From assembly GCF_000699445.3 (NCBI RefSeq), contig NC_067201.1, forward strand, positions 21,890,533 through 21,954,532: a stretch of DNA of 64,000 nt. The letters are read 5' to 3'. Position numbers and translations under genes: made by a program. Below are positions 10,423 to 26,600 of the stretch, one piece after another; position 1 is the stretch's first letter, and every line of letters begins with the position of its first letter. The notes below the pieces were generated by a model that worked only from the letters and a program-made list of their open reading frames with translations, had not been told where the DNA came from and did no database searches. The DNA comes from Schistosoma haematobium. Taxonomy: Eukaryota; Platyhelminthes; Trematoda; Strigeidida; Schistosomatidae.

Positions 10423-13400
10423 ATGGCGACCTACTTGGAGTTAGACAAATGCACTTTATTGTGTTCCTGCAAACAAACAAATCCATTGTGTACACTGTAT
10501 TTTTGCCGTCATTGTTTATGTCTTCGATGCCCTAACTGTGTTTCACATGAGGTGAATTTTTTATTAGACTGCTCATATTAGTTTATATATATTTTGTACT
10601 GTTTTTGTACGTTGTGTGTACCAAGTTAACTACAAATAAAACTTATTAAAGATGTGTTACAAACTAGATTCCGGTATACTAGTGAGTTTGACCAAATATA
10701 CATCTTTCACCAACAAAAAGCCATTAGCTTAATACTAATAATACAAATAATATATTTGATGTTGTTCTGTGAAAATTCGTTTAATTTTAGGATTGTATTG
10801 GTCACAATTGTCACCAATGAAACTAAATGATTGTCACGCCATATCACAGTGTACTGTCAGTTGGTGACCCAGTGGTTCTAATGGTCAGGCGTTCTCCACG
10901 AGATCTGAAGGTCCTGAGTTCGGTCTTCAGTGGGGTTATAGGTGTTCACTACTAAGTAGTCCTATAGCACAGCGAAGCACCTACGAAACGTTCCTTTCAA
11001 TGGTACTCCATCCCAGTTCAATTTGTGACGAACAAAGCTTTCAGATACCAACAGCAGTTAAAAGGAATACACAGGGCAGTCCCCATGACCGAAAAAGAAA
11101 TAATCGTTAATGCCTGATAGTCTAGATTAGTTTTGGGGCAAATTCAAAAACTTAACACCACAATTTATGACCCCGTTTCAGCTCTCAATGGCTTTCAATG
11201 CATAAAATAGCAGTTTTAATAGCCAATGTTAAAAAACGCATCTTGTCACCATAGTAAACTACTGATGGCTTTAATATTAAGCATACTAATTTTTCGAGCA
11301 AACCATTGGTGATCAAAGGGATTTTTCATGATGGTCTGTGTATGTTTTTCAGGGTCGAACAATATTGTGTCATTATTTCCTACTCGTTTCCGCTGTATTT
11401 TCTCCTCTACAACAGGTAGAGAATAACTGTCGACTTTGTGATTCATCACTCCAGTGTCTTGTAGAGCTGATAGTACAATTAATATTAAGCAGTAGTGTAA
11501 CTTATGTAATAAGTAGGTATTTCCTGCACCTAGCTGTAGTTCATACTATATTGTATGAGTGCTAGTGATACCAACTGGCTTTTGCCAACTTGCGTCACCT
11601 ATGGCGAAGGCGAGATATCCGTCTATCAATAAAAGAACGAGTATACTGCGCGGCAGTCCGTTCTGTTTTAATTTACGGCAGCGAAACATGGCCATTAAGA
11701 GTAGAAGACATTCGTAAGCTATTAGTATTTGACCACAGATGCCTTAGAAATATTGCTGGCGTCTGCTGGGGTCACCGGGTAAGTAATAGTGAGGTTAGAC
11801 GCAGGGTATTAGGGAATGATGGTAAATCAGTTGATGAGGTTATGAATCTTCATCGACTGAGATGGTTGGGCCACGTGTTACGTATGCCTGAACACCGATT
11901 ACCACGACGTGCAATGCTATCCGGTATTGGAGATGGTTGGAAGAAAGTTAGGGGCGGCCAAACCAAAATGTGGCATCAGTGCTTGAAGTCACTAACTTCT
12001 AGTCTGAGCCATGTTGGTAGATGCAGACTACTTGGTTGGGGTCCGTGTGACTTTCGTAACCAATGGTTGGAGACTCTTGGTGACATGGCTCAGAATCGAT
12101 CACAATGGCGTAGGTGTATACACTCCCTGTCTTCCCTTAAACTAAGAGATTAAAATCGCTTCATATCTTTCTTTCTTCTACTATATCTCTATATGCAATC
12201 TTTCTCTTATATATTACTACCTTTGACCTAACCACTGCTATGAATCCGGTGTTCATCTCGTTGTGCTGATGCGGTATGGCAACCTGGACCGATGCACATA
12301 TGTGCCTGGTCCTACGTTGTAGCTGACTGACTGACTGACCAAACATGAAGTAGGTAGAATGGGTTTTGAATCGACCACATATTCGTTGAAAGTTAAGAAA
12401 CTTACACGTTAAACCAAGACTCCACTGCATATGAGCTCTTCAGTGAATGATTACTTCCTCTGACGTTCTAACCCTCACATCCAGTGTTACCACGCTCAGA
12501 GACGTAAAGTTATTTTCGCGTTAAATGAAGTAAGTGGTAGCTAAGCGCTAAGAAGTGTCTTTTACTACATGAAGTTTGTGGAGATTGTTGTATTTTATGG
12601 TTTACATCGCAGGCTAACCTTATCTAGACAACTAATGAAAATTAGGAACCACTAAACAGCTGTTTTTCGTAGTATGAGAATCCATAGGAGTGAGCATTCA
12701 CAATCCTCCCAACAACTAAAGCCAGAACCTTCAAATCTTGGCGAGCACTCAACCTTCAAACCACTGAGTTGGAATCCATTCTTTTATATTTCTGACTTCG
12801 GTCAATTCACGAAATTGCGCAGTCATTTCCAATATCATTGGTGGAGTGAATGTCTCACATTCTGATATGATCGGACTCCATTGTCTAACAATGGTCAGTC
12901 TATGATGTAAACTATGAGCTGTATCTTTCTTGTTATGCATATATTCACCAAATCTTTCATCCATTTATATGCTCAGGTGGATTCTTATTATTGTCCTAAT
13001 TGTCTTGAAAATATGGCAAGCGCTGAGGCCAAAATGCGTAAACATCGTTGTGGTAATTGTTTCGATTGTCCAAGTTGTGGTCACACACTGTCTACACGAG
13101 CAACTGCTGTTGTACATGCAAAGCCCGATGAACCAGGTCGAACAACAGCACAGAAAGCATATTTTCTAGCATGTGGGTTTTGCCGATGGATTACACGAGA
13201 TAGTGGTATACCAGATCAACAACAAGCTGCTGGAGGTTGGCAAGAGAAAATAAGTCCACATTTTAAAAGGGTTTGTTCTAAATTATATCTTGTATTGCTT
13301 TTACATGTGTGTTATTTCGGAATAATTTTTGACTGTTGCATTGAATTTAGCATAATGGAGCCAATAGCGTGTAATCATGACTTTAGAGACTATCATATAA

Positions 13401-15441
13401 AGGATCATTATTTATGTTTTTATTGTTTAGTTAGAATATGTTTGGACTGTTCTGTTTTTAGATTCTCCTACTACTAAGCCTTCATTTGGTTTATATATCG
13501 TTGCCATATGTCTCATTATCCCATACTTGCCGTTAATTAACTACTCTATTACTCTGGTCTTGTATCACTTACCGCTGGACTAGGTACACTTTATGATTTT
13601 TTAACTGTGTTGCTATGTGGTAAGATAGTTCAAGCATATTATTACATGAGTTTTGAGCCACAATTAAGTTAAGTACAAAGGGGAACTGATCTATTTTCTA
13701 TATTTGTCTTCTATTTAGCCAATAGGTTAAAAGAAGCTCGAGGAATAAATAAATTACAGACACCTAATGAATAGGATGAGCAATTAACACATACGATCAT
13801 GTAAAAACAGTCAGGGTTAATAAGTGAATAATTGACAAGATCAAAATGTTGCTTGAGAAGAATGAACGAATCGGTCTATCCAGAAGTTAGAATAGCTTAT
13901 GCGGGCCTGGCATACTACCGGTCACTACAATAGTATAAAAGATTAGACACAGAATAAGATTTGAGGGGAAAAAATAAACTTACGAATAAAAAGCATACTA
14001 TTGATTTGAAACTCAAGATCTAAGGAAAGACAAATAGCGAATGGATCTGCACTACTTTGACTGATTCTGAGCCATTTCACCCAACATCACTGATTGTGGT
14101 TATCAGGCGGACTCTAACCAAATATTTTACACCTACCAACTGGATGCATAACAATAGACAATGATGTCATGAGCTGATAACATAAACGAATTGTTCACCG
14201 CTATACTTTTTTAGCTTCTACCTCAACCACCATTGGATATGAATGTTTAGCATGTGTAACACATCCTCTGACCATATCATTCAATGAGAATTCATAATCT
14301 ATTCAACATATCTACTGTCCTCCCCCAGTAGCCGATAGTCTAATAATTTGTGTATAGTTCACGAGACCATTGAATATGTCAGTTGTCTTATTAAATGATA
14401 ACACTATCGGAATTTGAATTGGTGATTCATTGATTAAGTATGGACTGATTAAATCATTAAAACTCAACGTTTCTTTCCCATAAGAAATATGTTGACCTTT
14501 TGTTTTTGATTTTATCTTTCCTATTCACATTCTTGAATGTTTCAATATTATTTCATATTTATTTTATTCAACAAATTCATTCCTTCTCTTCGATTCATAT
14601 ATCTGTATGTTCAATTTTTACTTTACAATTATTTATACTACTATGATTTCAACTACTCTTAAAATGTGAACTGTTGTATGCCTGCTAAATCCTACGTCAA
14701 TTATACTTGATTGAGTGAATTAGAGGGAGAAGACGACCAGTGTAGCAGCATCCTCAGCAGCGGTAGATCTCAATATACACAACGGGAAAATCAAGCTTCT
14801 CCAATACAACACAGCATGCACCAATCAAATCACACTTCTCAGAATGTAAAGCCTTTGCATATCAGGGCGAAATCATTGATGAACATGGTGAATCTGATGC
14901 AGATGTAAAAATGCGTATCCGTAAAGTAAGAGCAGCATATCTACAATTGAAGAACATCTGGGACTCAAAAACAACTCTGTCAATCAACACCAGAGTCAGA
15001 ATTTTCAACATAAATGTCAAGACGGTTCTTCTATATGGGGTGGAAACTTGAAGAACTACGAAAGCCATCATCCAGAAGATACAAGTGTTTATTAACAGTT
15101 GTCTACAAAAATAATTCGGATCTGTTGGAGAGACACTATCAGCAACAACCAACTGTGGGAGAGAACAAACCAGATTCCAGCGGAGGAAGTCAGGAAGAAG
15201 TGTTGGAAGTGAATAGGACACACATTGAGGAAAGCACCCAACTGTGTCACAAGGCAAGCCGTAACTTGGAATCCTCAAGGCCAAAAGAGAAGTGGGATAC
15301 CAAAGAACACATTACGCCAAGAAATGGAGACAGACATGAGAAAAATTAACAAGAATTGGATAGAACTAGAAAAGAAGGCCCAAGACAGAGTGGGTTGGAG
15401 AATGCTGGTCGGCGGGCTATGCTCCATTGGGTGTAACAGGC

Positions 15442-15506
<65 letters not shown>

Positions 15507-18500
15507 AGTGGCTTAGAGAAAATAGACTTTCCAGTAGGTCTATCGTTCTAGGTATTGAACTCTATTAATTGATTCTTTGGCAATGACGCTGTATATTTTC
15601 TAACCACTGTCTACAATTCTACGTACAATATTGTTTGGTGTGAAGGTGAGTTGGACGAACACTTGAGAAGAATAAACCAAGAGATAGTATCAGTATATGA
15701 CGTCATTGACTGTTGATCTGAGTCATATTGATGGATGTCGAGTAACTGATTAGGGCCTATGCAATAACTACAGTAATTAGTTGAAGACGTCAGATCAAAG
15801 TGTCACAGATGCATTTACTACTTGTCTCCTTGTAAGATCCTGACTTCATTCAATTTTCTTGAATTATACTTTCAATGTTTAATCCTTCTTACTCTCATTG
15901 GTACTATAGTCATTTCGATTTGCTTACCATTCGTTTTTTTCCAGATTTCATCTCATCGTGTTAATTGGATAATAGCAATTTGGGTTAGCACTAAAATTTA
16001 TCCCAGACTCTAGGTTGATTATAAAACTGACTGATATATCTATTTAAATATCCCTTTGAGTATTGTTACTTCATAAGTCATCCATTAGACATAACTCATA
16101 TTCTGATATTATGTTGCAGTAATGACTGTTTCAATTAAGAAAATCGAGTTATATTTAACAGTGAAATCCAGAACATAGATTTCGTCTTATACGGGATTCA
16201 CCAGCCAGTGTACTTGCATCCCGATTTTGTTGTTTTTTACATAGTGAAAATCACTTCGAATATCAACGAATCATCTACAAAGTTATTGAGTCTAGATAAC
16301 CACTAACTTGTTGTCTTAGTTTATCTTTATGTGGAGATTTGAGTTTTCTTGTTCTTGATATTAAGGACTGCATTTTGTTAGTCTTTATTGGTATATAAGC
16401 ATGTTGAGTAAAAATTGGATAACAGCTAACGGCGCAGCTCAAGATACATTTTACGTCCCACACCGTGTTGAACAAGTTAGTGGCTATTTAAATGTAATAA
16501 CTTGATAGATAATCCATTGGTGTTTGAATCAAAAGGTTCTGAGTTCGAGTCTCTCGATTTGTAAATATCAATACTGGAATATAGGCATATTTAACTGATG
16601 AGTCCCAAGTAGGATAAAATGTAGATCATAGATCTCAGTGCTAGGCATAGTCCAAGTTTAATCTGCTTAATTCTCTTTTCATATATCACTAATATTTTTT
16701 ATACTTGGTTCTATTTTATTGTTCACTGTTTTCATTACTGTAGAAAATCAATAACCTACATGTTTATGCTTGTGTATTCCCTAAAAAATGTGATTGTTCA
16801 AGAACCTTAAAAATTGATTGAAAGATATAGATTTCTTTTTCAAGTTTCTAAGGTTCACAACAATTGAATATTATGTCCACTTAGTTAGGTGATAATAATG
16901 GGGGGGGGTATAGTTTGTGTGCATTTAATATCTTAGCTATAATCAATTTATATTATAGCACAGATGTACATCATCATCAAGTCAATTTTTCATGTCCATA
17001 TCAACCTGATGAGATGAAATTAACAACATAAATACATATGTATTGGTTGTTTGTATTTTCTCAACTGTAATCGATCCATCACTTTTGGTAAATGTGAGTT
17101 CTGTGTGTATGGCGTTTGAGGCGAATGGTGCTCGGTTTGAGTCCGGGAGTGAACATCAACTCTGGGATGCAGGTACATTCAACTGATGAGTTCAAAACAG
17201 AGCAAAACGCGCGTCCTGGATTATACCGCTGTCTATCATCTATCTCTGCTCAAAATAAAAATACGAATGATAGATGAACGTGAATGTTAATTAATATCAA
17301 TGATAGTGATGAAAATTTGAGGATTAAAAGAAAGATATAGAAAACAGACGAAATTAAAATTGAAAGGATTGTAAATAATGAATTTGTCTACATTACTGAA
17401 CAGTTCTATGTCATATGACATAAAGTGGTTGTATCCAACCACTGATGCCGATTATTGTGTGGATAGTCTTCCTTAAATCATCAGTCATTAGTTTGATAGT
17501 CTTAGTCTGAACTCTTTAATCCTTTTCTCAACTTTTCATTTTGGTGTGGATTGCTTGCCTAGATGTTTCTGGAGATCAAAATATAACATCAATCCCTGAA
17601 GTGCCTAACTGCCGATGTGATCCTGGATGTCGGAAAATGAAGACTCTTTAATTGAGGCTTGCGTTAAAATACATCTTTCGAAGCTGTTTGTGGCGGTGCC
17701 GTTACTTTCATTGTCTATTTTTCTATAGATCTAAAGTTAATTTTTGCTCTTAGTTTTTCTCATTTTTCGATCTTATTTGTTCCTTTTGAACTATACTTAC
17801 CATGCCTAGATTTTCACTGTATTTGATAACTATTTTCTCTCCTTTTTCTTAACATCGTGTTATTTTTCCTTTATCACTGTGTTAATATGAAGTACGATAG
17901 TCTGGATCGATATATTGCCTGAGACATATGTTGCATATGCTTAACTATCGTTTATCTAGACGGTCAATATTTGTTGGTGTACGCTTAAGTTGCAAGAATT
18001 CATTGACTGTTGAAATGAGTCATGATGTTGTGTGCAGATTACTTAATTGGACTCCTTGCAATTGTTGTGAACAATGGTTAAAAACATTGTGTGATATGGC
18101 TCAGATTCGACTGTGTTGACTCACATATATTCACTCTGATTAATATTATCTGTGTCTAATGTCTTATACTATAACTGTTATTTATACTACTTCTGTTGTT
18201 CTGTCTTTTATCTTGATGATTTCATTTCAATATGCTGATATAGTGTGGCAACTTGAATTGATACACATATGTGTCACATTCTATGTTGCTTATGACTGAC
18301 TGATATCGATTATGATTAACTAACTGATATTGAAGTAAGTTACTTATTGTTGAGTATGTTACGTAAAATTTGTCTTATCCACTGTGTTGTAATGTACAAA
18401 TGTATTTATATGTACAGAATAGGTAACCAACTTATTGAAATATTTGTTTATAACTTTTGTGTATATAGACATTCTTTTCATTTTCGAATTATTTTAGATG

Positions 18501-20617
18501 CTTTTCTTCATTTTCCTCTCTTTTAGATCTCGGAACTAATCGATAATTATCATCATTTAGCAGTACAAGAGAAAGAAGATCAAGAATGGAATAAATTTGC
18601 ACGTAAACGAAATTATATGATTTTAATGGTAAGTCAGTTAGTCACAACAAGGTGGTCTCAAATTCTGATAGAGGAGGTATGAAGTGAGGGCCGTTGTCAC
18701 CTTCCGATAGCCCACATTATGGAAAGATATTTCTTCTTGAGAGAGCTGAGTTAGTGATAGTATTAGCGACCTGGGAGGGTGATCATATTTCAAAAGAAAA
18801 ATGCTTGAGGCAGGTCGTGCACGGTCTTTCGGGAAATTTTTAATGTTGTAAGCTCCGCACTTCAAAGGACCTTACCGTCGGAGACGGAAATATGAAATTT
18901 TTAGAGTCGACCTTTTCTAACCCCTTCTTTTCGTTATGAGAAGGCAGCATCTCTGCAGATGCTGGTTGTCCAAAGGAAACACCTTACTTCTATCACACTC
19001 CTCTACAGTTGGCAGTATGACTTCGCTCTCGGACCTTAAGTTGCTTCCTTTAGTTTTACTGTTCTCCAATCGACCTGCATGACATGGTAGAACCTAAAGG
19101 AACATGTGTTCTACCCGATACAGCTCGGTTTAGTCATCACGATGGGCTACGATCGGGCGGTAAGTAGTCAGTCATTTAATTTCCTGATTGTTGTTGGGTT
19201 TAAAAGATGGAAAAGCATGATTCCGTAGTCTGTTCAATAAATATGCGAGCTCCGTTTATCGAAATCGGGTTTATTCTTGGAAAATTTATTGTAAATCAAT
19301 CTTATTCCCACCCTTCAAAGTATTCCTCATTCAAGGCAAGATACTTGTCACATCTTCGTTGCCATTGTCCAAAACATCTCTAGAAGTCTTCAGAAGCTAA
19401 AGTTTTTTCTTAGTTATTTCATCGTTTAACATTTCAACGTCCCTAAGAATGCTTTTATGAAATTCTGTACACGGTCGATTTTCTTTCGATTCAGCTCATT
19501 GAACATAATCCAAGTAGAGAATCACTAATCAAGTACCACAAGAGACTATATACGTTCGATAACTTATTTTAGTATAATAAGTTTATTGCCGTCCTGTCCT
19601 GTCCATCATCACTGCAGTTAGCACACTTCTCACTAAAACTCTTGATGAACTTAATAGGAGTCATTTGTTACAACACTCGTTATCTCCTGCAAATAACACT
19701 CAGTATTTCATAGATTTATTGGGAACACTTCCTGAGTTTTAGTCCCCCATACTTATCGAACAGATAATGTATTCTGTGAATGGGAAATGTCCTTTTACAA
19801 TGTCAGTCAGTAACAACATCAGTTGTTTAACACTGATTTACAGCCGTCTACTTACGTGAGACTACATTTTTTATTTCCTTACTACGTATATTTAGATAAC
19901 AGAATAATCTACATATTTTTTAGGAACGTTATCCAGTTTTAAATCCACGCCTAAGACGTTATTGTTCATCTTCTTGGACAACACCCAAGTAAGTTATGTT
20001 TCTTTTTTTGGTAATATCATTTATCAGTAAAGAATTTTATGGGGATTATAGGATCTTTATAGTTTTTGAATCATAATCTCATCTCAAGCTAGACCATCAA
20101 TAAAAACGGGATAGCATTAAACATCTGTTTCATCTTATTACAGGACTTCCTAGCAGTGCATATCCACTACCCCACCATAGGGAGTCGATCCTAAGACCTT
20201 CGGTCTTACAAATGCTTAAACGGAATCTAATGGTGTATATATTTAACCTTAACCAATTCGCGATATTGTTCAACTATGTTCCATGGTCTTCGATGGGTAA
20301 CTGCCTCTTAGCCGACACTATTGAACTCCAGTGGTCAAGGTTTCTCACTAGAACTCCAGGAATTGGATCTTGAAGCTAGTTACTAGTGAGCAAATAATTG
20401 CTGTCAGTACAGGTTATTCCATTTATTATAGAATTTCCATGACGAGGTTGTAGATGCGCACCTTCGAGGGGTCCCATGCTAGATCTAAACAGCTGTCCTG
20501 TTCACAGTTTCCAATGGTGGTCAGTTCGTGATTTAGAGACTAGGAGTAATATTTGATCCAGTACCTGTAAGTATTTGGGCTTTTTCCGCTTTTTAGTTCG
20601 AGAAAAAGCTGTTATTT

Positions 20618-20685
<68 letters not shown>

Positions 20686-23600
20686 TAATTAACTAAGTTC
20701 ACTAGGTTCTTAGTGTCTGTTTGGTTGAGTCACTGAATGAAGAAGTGTGCTGTTTAGGTCTTAAATGAACCTGAACGGGATCTAGCTTTCATGAAAAATG
20801 CTACGTAAAATTGACTCTTTGCAGAGTATATTTCTAATCGTAAAACTATGGAAAGGTGTAGCTCAGTGGTTAAAGTATTCGGCTTTCTGTCGTTAAGTCT
20901 CAGGTTCGAAATCCCTTCTCCACCTACTACGGTTTGGGCAACCGGTTAAATGCTATCACCTGCCCTCACAGAGCATAGCTCAAAGTCAAGTACACAAATC
21001 TGTACACCTGGTAAATGAGCTGAATATACTAATGTATACACGTTTCTGTTTGTCATAGATTAAAACAATACTGTTAAGGATGATTTGTTAAAATCCAATT
21101 TTTTCCACTGTGTTTATAATAATAGCAGAGAAACTACTAGTAAAAAGGTGACTATTCCCGCTGCTGAAGCATCTTCTGAAATTCCACCATTCAACGTTGA
21201 TGAATACATCAATCAACCAATTAACATTGATAAAAGTAAGTCTGTTACTGCCTCCCTCTTATACACTCAACACCAGTATGTGTATCCTTTCCTACATATC
21301 ACTATAATTTAGTCGGTACATTTAATTTTATTTATCGTCAATTATTCTTGAATTATGAGTGTCATTCATTTGTAAGTATACCTAGTGTACGAGAAGGAAG
21401 CTAGAAGCGACTAAACCAAAATCTAGCATTATTTCGTGAAGTCACTGACTGTTTGATAGATATATAGACTATTTGATTAGAATCGTTCAGGTAACAACTA
21501 AGATCATTAGTTTAAGACGTTAGGTCACAGCGAGATAGATAGGTTGACTCTTTACCTTCCCTTAAATGTTTAGTTCCAGTATTCTATAATACATGCATTT
21601 TGATAATAACTGCATTCTTAATTCATCTTGTATTGGTTGTTTGAGTCTTCCTATTGACGTTCGGAACTGCAATTGGGGTTCGAGTTCTGAAGCGAACATC
21701 AACTCTGGGATGCAGCAGCACGAAACGCGCGTCCTAGATTCCACTACTAGTCACCATATATCTGTGCTTATATTCTTAGTATTTGTTGTGTCTTATTATC
21801 ATTGGTAATAACATGTTTTCAATTGCTTTTTATTTACCTATTCCTGCTGATGTGATATAGCAACTTTAGGTAACATACATTTGTGCCAGTTTCTACGTTC
21901 ATTACGATTGATTTTACACTACGGTTGGACAGTTATTTAATTCAGAATAGTTTTTCCTATCTTATTTCCATGAAAAACGGTGATTAAATCCATATAGTTC
22001 TCGGTTCGAACCCTGATCTTCCGAACTTCAGTTTGGTCATAGCTAGACAGAGTATGATCGACCTTTGCTAGGTATGATTCAATTAGTCAGTATATAAACC
22101 TATAATTAATCTAACATTTGAGAATATTCCCATTAAGTAAATAAGACCAAACTGCCATGTAGGTAGGTGTGAGTAAAAAGTAACCAGAACTTGATTGGTT
22201 CTTGAGAGTCATTAAAATGTACTCTGTTTTCACTACTTCTAAAAATTGATTTAAAATTAATCCATAATTTTCACCACTTATTTCTTTTATCTCAAGTTAC
22301 CAATATTCATCAACGTCATTTAGCTCCTCAAATTCAACCAAGATATACATCGAATTTAGAACCACGACCAAAAAGTTTAGTTGTTAAACGATCAATGCGT
22401 TGTCGTGTCTGTGAACATAATCTATGCAAAGCGGATTTTAGTCCAAGTTCTATTAAATTTCGAATTAATTTAAATGCATTATATCATGTTCCAGAATTAC
22501 GATTTATTATTTCACCAACAATTATTAAAGGATCAACATTTGATTTAAAACAGACTATGAGTAAAACTAACTTAACATTGGGACGTCGTACTTCATCGAC
22601 ATTAGTTTCTATGAAATATGAACCTGTCATTCATTCTAATGCTACACCTGGTCAAGTAAGTGCTTATAATTGTTATAACTTGAGATGTTAGTTGATATCA
22701 TGTGCTAAAGTCACCTACCAATCGAGATTCTGATTATCGATTAGTTCACTTATATTGTCAACAAGAATGGTGATCTAAGTATTAATTGACACACCAACCA
22801 CTGAACAACAGCCAAGACGTTAACTCTTAGTGATCGTGAGTACTTACTCCCTTCTCTCATTGGGGGTGTTGTTTACAGAATTGAGAGGACGACAAGCGAA
22901 TATCCGGAGCTTTAACCGGGTTGGTGGACACGTAGAGTCGACCTAAGTGAGTTGGAAAACTCTGACTCCAAACCAGTGGTGCACATGGGCTCCAGTATCT
23001 TGAGTGAACAAGTGGCGTATGAACCTATTGTTGGTCACCGGCTACCATGGAAATACATCTCCTTACGTTGCTCTATTGCCTTGTGGGTCAGACCTTCAGG
23101 TCGAAGGCTCCAGGTGTGGCCCTCTAAGAAAACCACCTGCTTCAGTTTGGGCAACTGGGGAATATTACATCCCTCACACAACTCAAATGAGATTTGTGTG
23201 GCGCATATGCATCTGGTGCCCCCTTGTACCAATATTTATGTGTTCAAATAAATAAATATAGATAAGTGTCTTGTCAAAAGACCCAGATAGGAAGCGCATT
23301 AGTTCTCCATTGTACCCTATTTAGTCATCATTCAAAATGTATGCACTAATATATTTAAAATGCTTGAGCACACATTACATCAAATAAGGAATCCATACTT
23401 TAAACACAATCAAGTTATAAGTGACAGTTTAGCTAATCAAATAGTTCATAACTAATTAACAATAATTAGGGAATAGTAACAACAGTAACTCGAAGAAATA
23501 GTTCTGTATGTTCCAGCCTTTCCAATACTATTGCGTTATAAGAGTAATATAACTATTTCATGGTTGTTTTGAAGAATATCAGTGTAGGTGGTCAAATCTG

Positions 23601-26600
23601 CTTATTACTGCAATGTTATATAGTCGTCCCAAACTCTTCTATACAGATAACGGTGGGGATAGTTCTCTCTTGTCTTGTAACATGCTCTCTTACTGCCATG
23701 TGTTTATAGCCTCTTCCAGGATAGTCCCATTCACTAACTTTATGGTGAGGTTATTGGTCAGTATTCACGAACTAAATTATGATCAGTCTTTGTTGATATT
23801 TGGGTTTCCTGAACATAAACCGTGATATTTTGTTTATAGTTGCAAGGTTTAGTATAGTTTTGAATAGTGGCTAACAGTGAAATCCGATACACCTGTTTGA
23901 TCTCATGTACGACTCCTCAATTGAATCTGTCTACATGATACTACTCCATATGGTTCTTTGGTCACCCTCTATGTCTGACTCCAGTTAGATCGCACAAGTG
24001 ATTGTTATCGAAATATACATCCCAACTACCCTCATATATAATTATCGACTTTATTCACGTTAGAGATTAACGGAATAAAATAAACCAAACACGAGAATGA
24101 ATTTCGATACGTATATTTCATACACTCGTTAATCCAGACAGGCAGTCAGAGAAACGAAGTGACGCTCAGCCGAGAAGGCGAGTGGGCCAACTCGTTTCGA
24201 TCGAACATGACTCAATATTTACATTCAGACAAAAATAAATTACAAACACCTAATGAATATAGTGAGCAATTAACACATACGATCATATAAAAGTACTCAG
24301 GGTTAATAGGCGAATAATTGACAGGATCAAAATGTGGCTTGAGAAGAATGAACGAATTGATCTATCCAGAAATTAGAATAGCTTATGTGAGCTTAGCATA
24401 CTATCAACCACTAAAGTTCACACAAGGATGTAAGTACTTTCAACTAATGCGTTTTACATAAAATGATAGTCTGCTAATACACATTTGGCTGGCTACAAGA
24501 CAGTGTACAGATCGCCATGATGAGACGCCCAATTTTTTCCACTTATGTTACCATCAAACCATCTTTGAAATTTAGTATTATTATGATCAATACATTTTCG
24601 TTTTATCCTTTCTCAGAAAATAAATATAGTTTTAACCATAAGTAATCCTATGCATCGGATTACAACTTTTTCATTACGTCAATTGACTTCACAAGAAGAA
24701 ATAGAACATCTTGGACATTTAATTAACAGCGATAAACATGAACTAAATTCACTTTCATCTACAGTCGAAATTCAATCTATTGATAATGCCAATGAATCAA
24801 AAAAGGATCCTACTACTATCAGTAGTGACACAGCATCATTATTGTCTGATGATCAATTAACATGTTTTTCAACTGTAAATGTAAGTTATCATATAGCAAC
24901 TATTGGTGTATATAACTTATCCTGTATATTTGTCTCTATGCGATACTTTATATTATACTAAAAGAATTCGCTGGCAGGATTTAGATATTTCTATCTTTTT
25001 GATTGTTCATATTGATTACTATTAGTTATATGAGGGTGGTTATCACTTGTCAATTGCCTACATCACACAAAGATAATTCTGCTTGAGGGGACTATAAAAC
25101 AAAACTGAATTAGAGGTAAACTCGGCAACCTGACAGGTTGACTACAGAGATAAAGGGATAACTGACTGAAGCCCAATCATACACAACTTTTTGGTGAGTA
25201 TTTCTTCATTTATCGTTGGCTCTGTACTTTTCGGACTTTACCACCATCAATAGAAATCTGTAGAACAAATTGATATTTGCTACTGTTTGTGATTGGGATT
25301 TTCCAGCCCTGCTTCCATTGTAGGAAGCAGAAATTCTGAATGTAAGAGCAACATTTTACTGTCTATCTGTATGCTCCATTACAGTTGGCCGTACGTTTTC
25401 TCCCTTAAACCCTCAGGTTTGTTGCTTATAGTTGTATTGGTCTATCAAGGATATGTTATATCCGAGCGAAGATTAAATCATGGGTAACTTCTGAGACATA
25501 TTAATTGACTAATATTATCCATACATTCTTATGGCATAACTATTGAATAATTAGATTATGTATATTTATATTCCTCTTATTATAAGCTTTATTTTGACCT
25601 ATAATTTATTATTGTACGATTTACTGTTCTTAAGGTATGTTCAGTTCATTGACTACTGCCTCCCACGTTCACAGTCACTTTTTGGCTTTATTGTGTACAA
25701 ATGTTATTTCCTATTTTATGATGCGTTGCGGTCTGTTTGTTTGATATATAAACCCAGTATGTTTGAAATAAATGATTCGATTTGCATAATGGAAACTGGT
25801 ATTGGTGTTCTGAACTCAAGTGGACGGGCTAGGCGGACATAGGACCAATGAGGACGCTAGGCTGCCCGTACCGATCGAACGTCATTGGTTTGGCACAGTG
25901 CTAAGGTTGTGTAAGTTGTATTTTGATTGGTGGATCAATCACGTGATAAAAAGCCGGACATAAAGTCACAACAGGATGGTAGACCGTAACAGAATGAATG
26001 TTCCAACCAATATAGTTTGGTTAGATCAACACTATATGCAAGCCCAACTACCGCCTTAATAGCGAAGCCTACTGTCGTCGTGCCACTGTGGTACAGCAAA
26101 TTAGGCTAACTCCTATTTGTACTACGCTCGATGTTGATGGTAACTGATTATCTTTCAGGATTAGTTACTATGTCGTTCAGCTGACATTTTTATAAAATTG
26201 ATACGAAATGTCTGTATATTGAGTAATTCCTAGTTTCTATTCGATTAGACAATCGATACTGCACTCCGCTTTTCTTTATCATAGTCCTAGCTTATTCAAT
26301 TAATTAGATCAAAGCAGAATGCTTTAATGTATAAACGTATTTACATCTTTCTTAAATGTGTGGTGGATAATAAGCTTATTCAAAGAGCGACGAGTCAACA
26401 AAGGATGAGAGAGTTTCGACTAAGAAAAAAAAACAAGAACTTCAAATTTTATAGAAATAAAAACCTAAACAGAATAGCAAATAAGTAATTGGATTTTAGA
26501 TTGATTTGAAACATCCTCAACATTAATCATTGATTGTTAAATAAGCACAGTTTTATTGCATAGTTACTTTTCCCCGTTCTTTTGGTATTGACTAGCTCAT

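Noticed and set aside
14862..15284. 140-aa - strand protein
   Set aside because: Antisense shadow of the GTAA-tailed LINE fragment.
17180..17235. active hammerhead at 17.2 kb
   Set aside because: The GAAA block reads AAAA, losing the catalytic G12.
20623..20682. replication or scaffold element in the AT tract
   Set aside because: A plain dinucleotide microsatellite; similar tracts at 30384 and 49579 vary in length.
20848..20925. tRNA gene
   Set aside because: Box A and B look-alikes are present, but box B has an inserted base and D and T arms do not close; a SINE or pseudo-tRNA is more likely.
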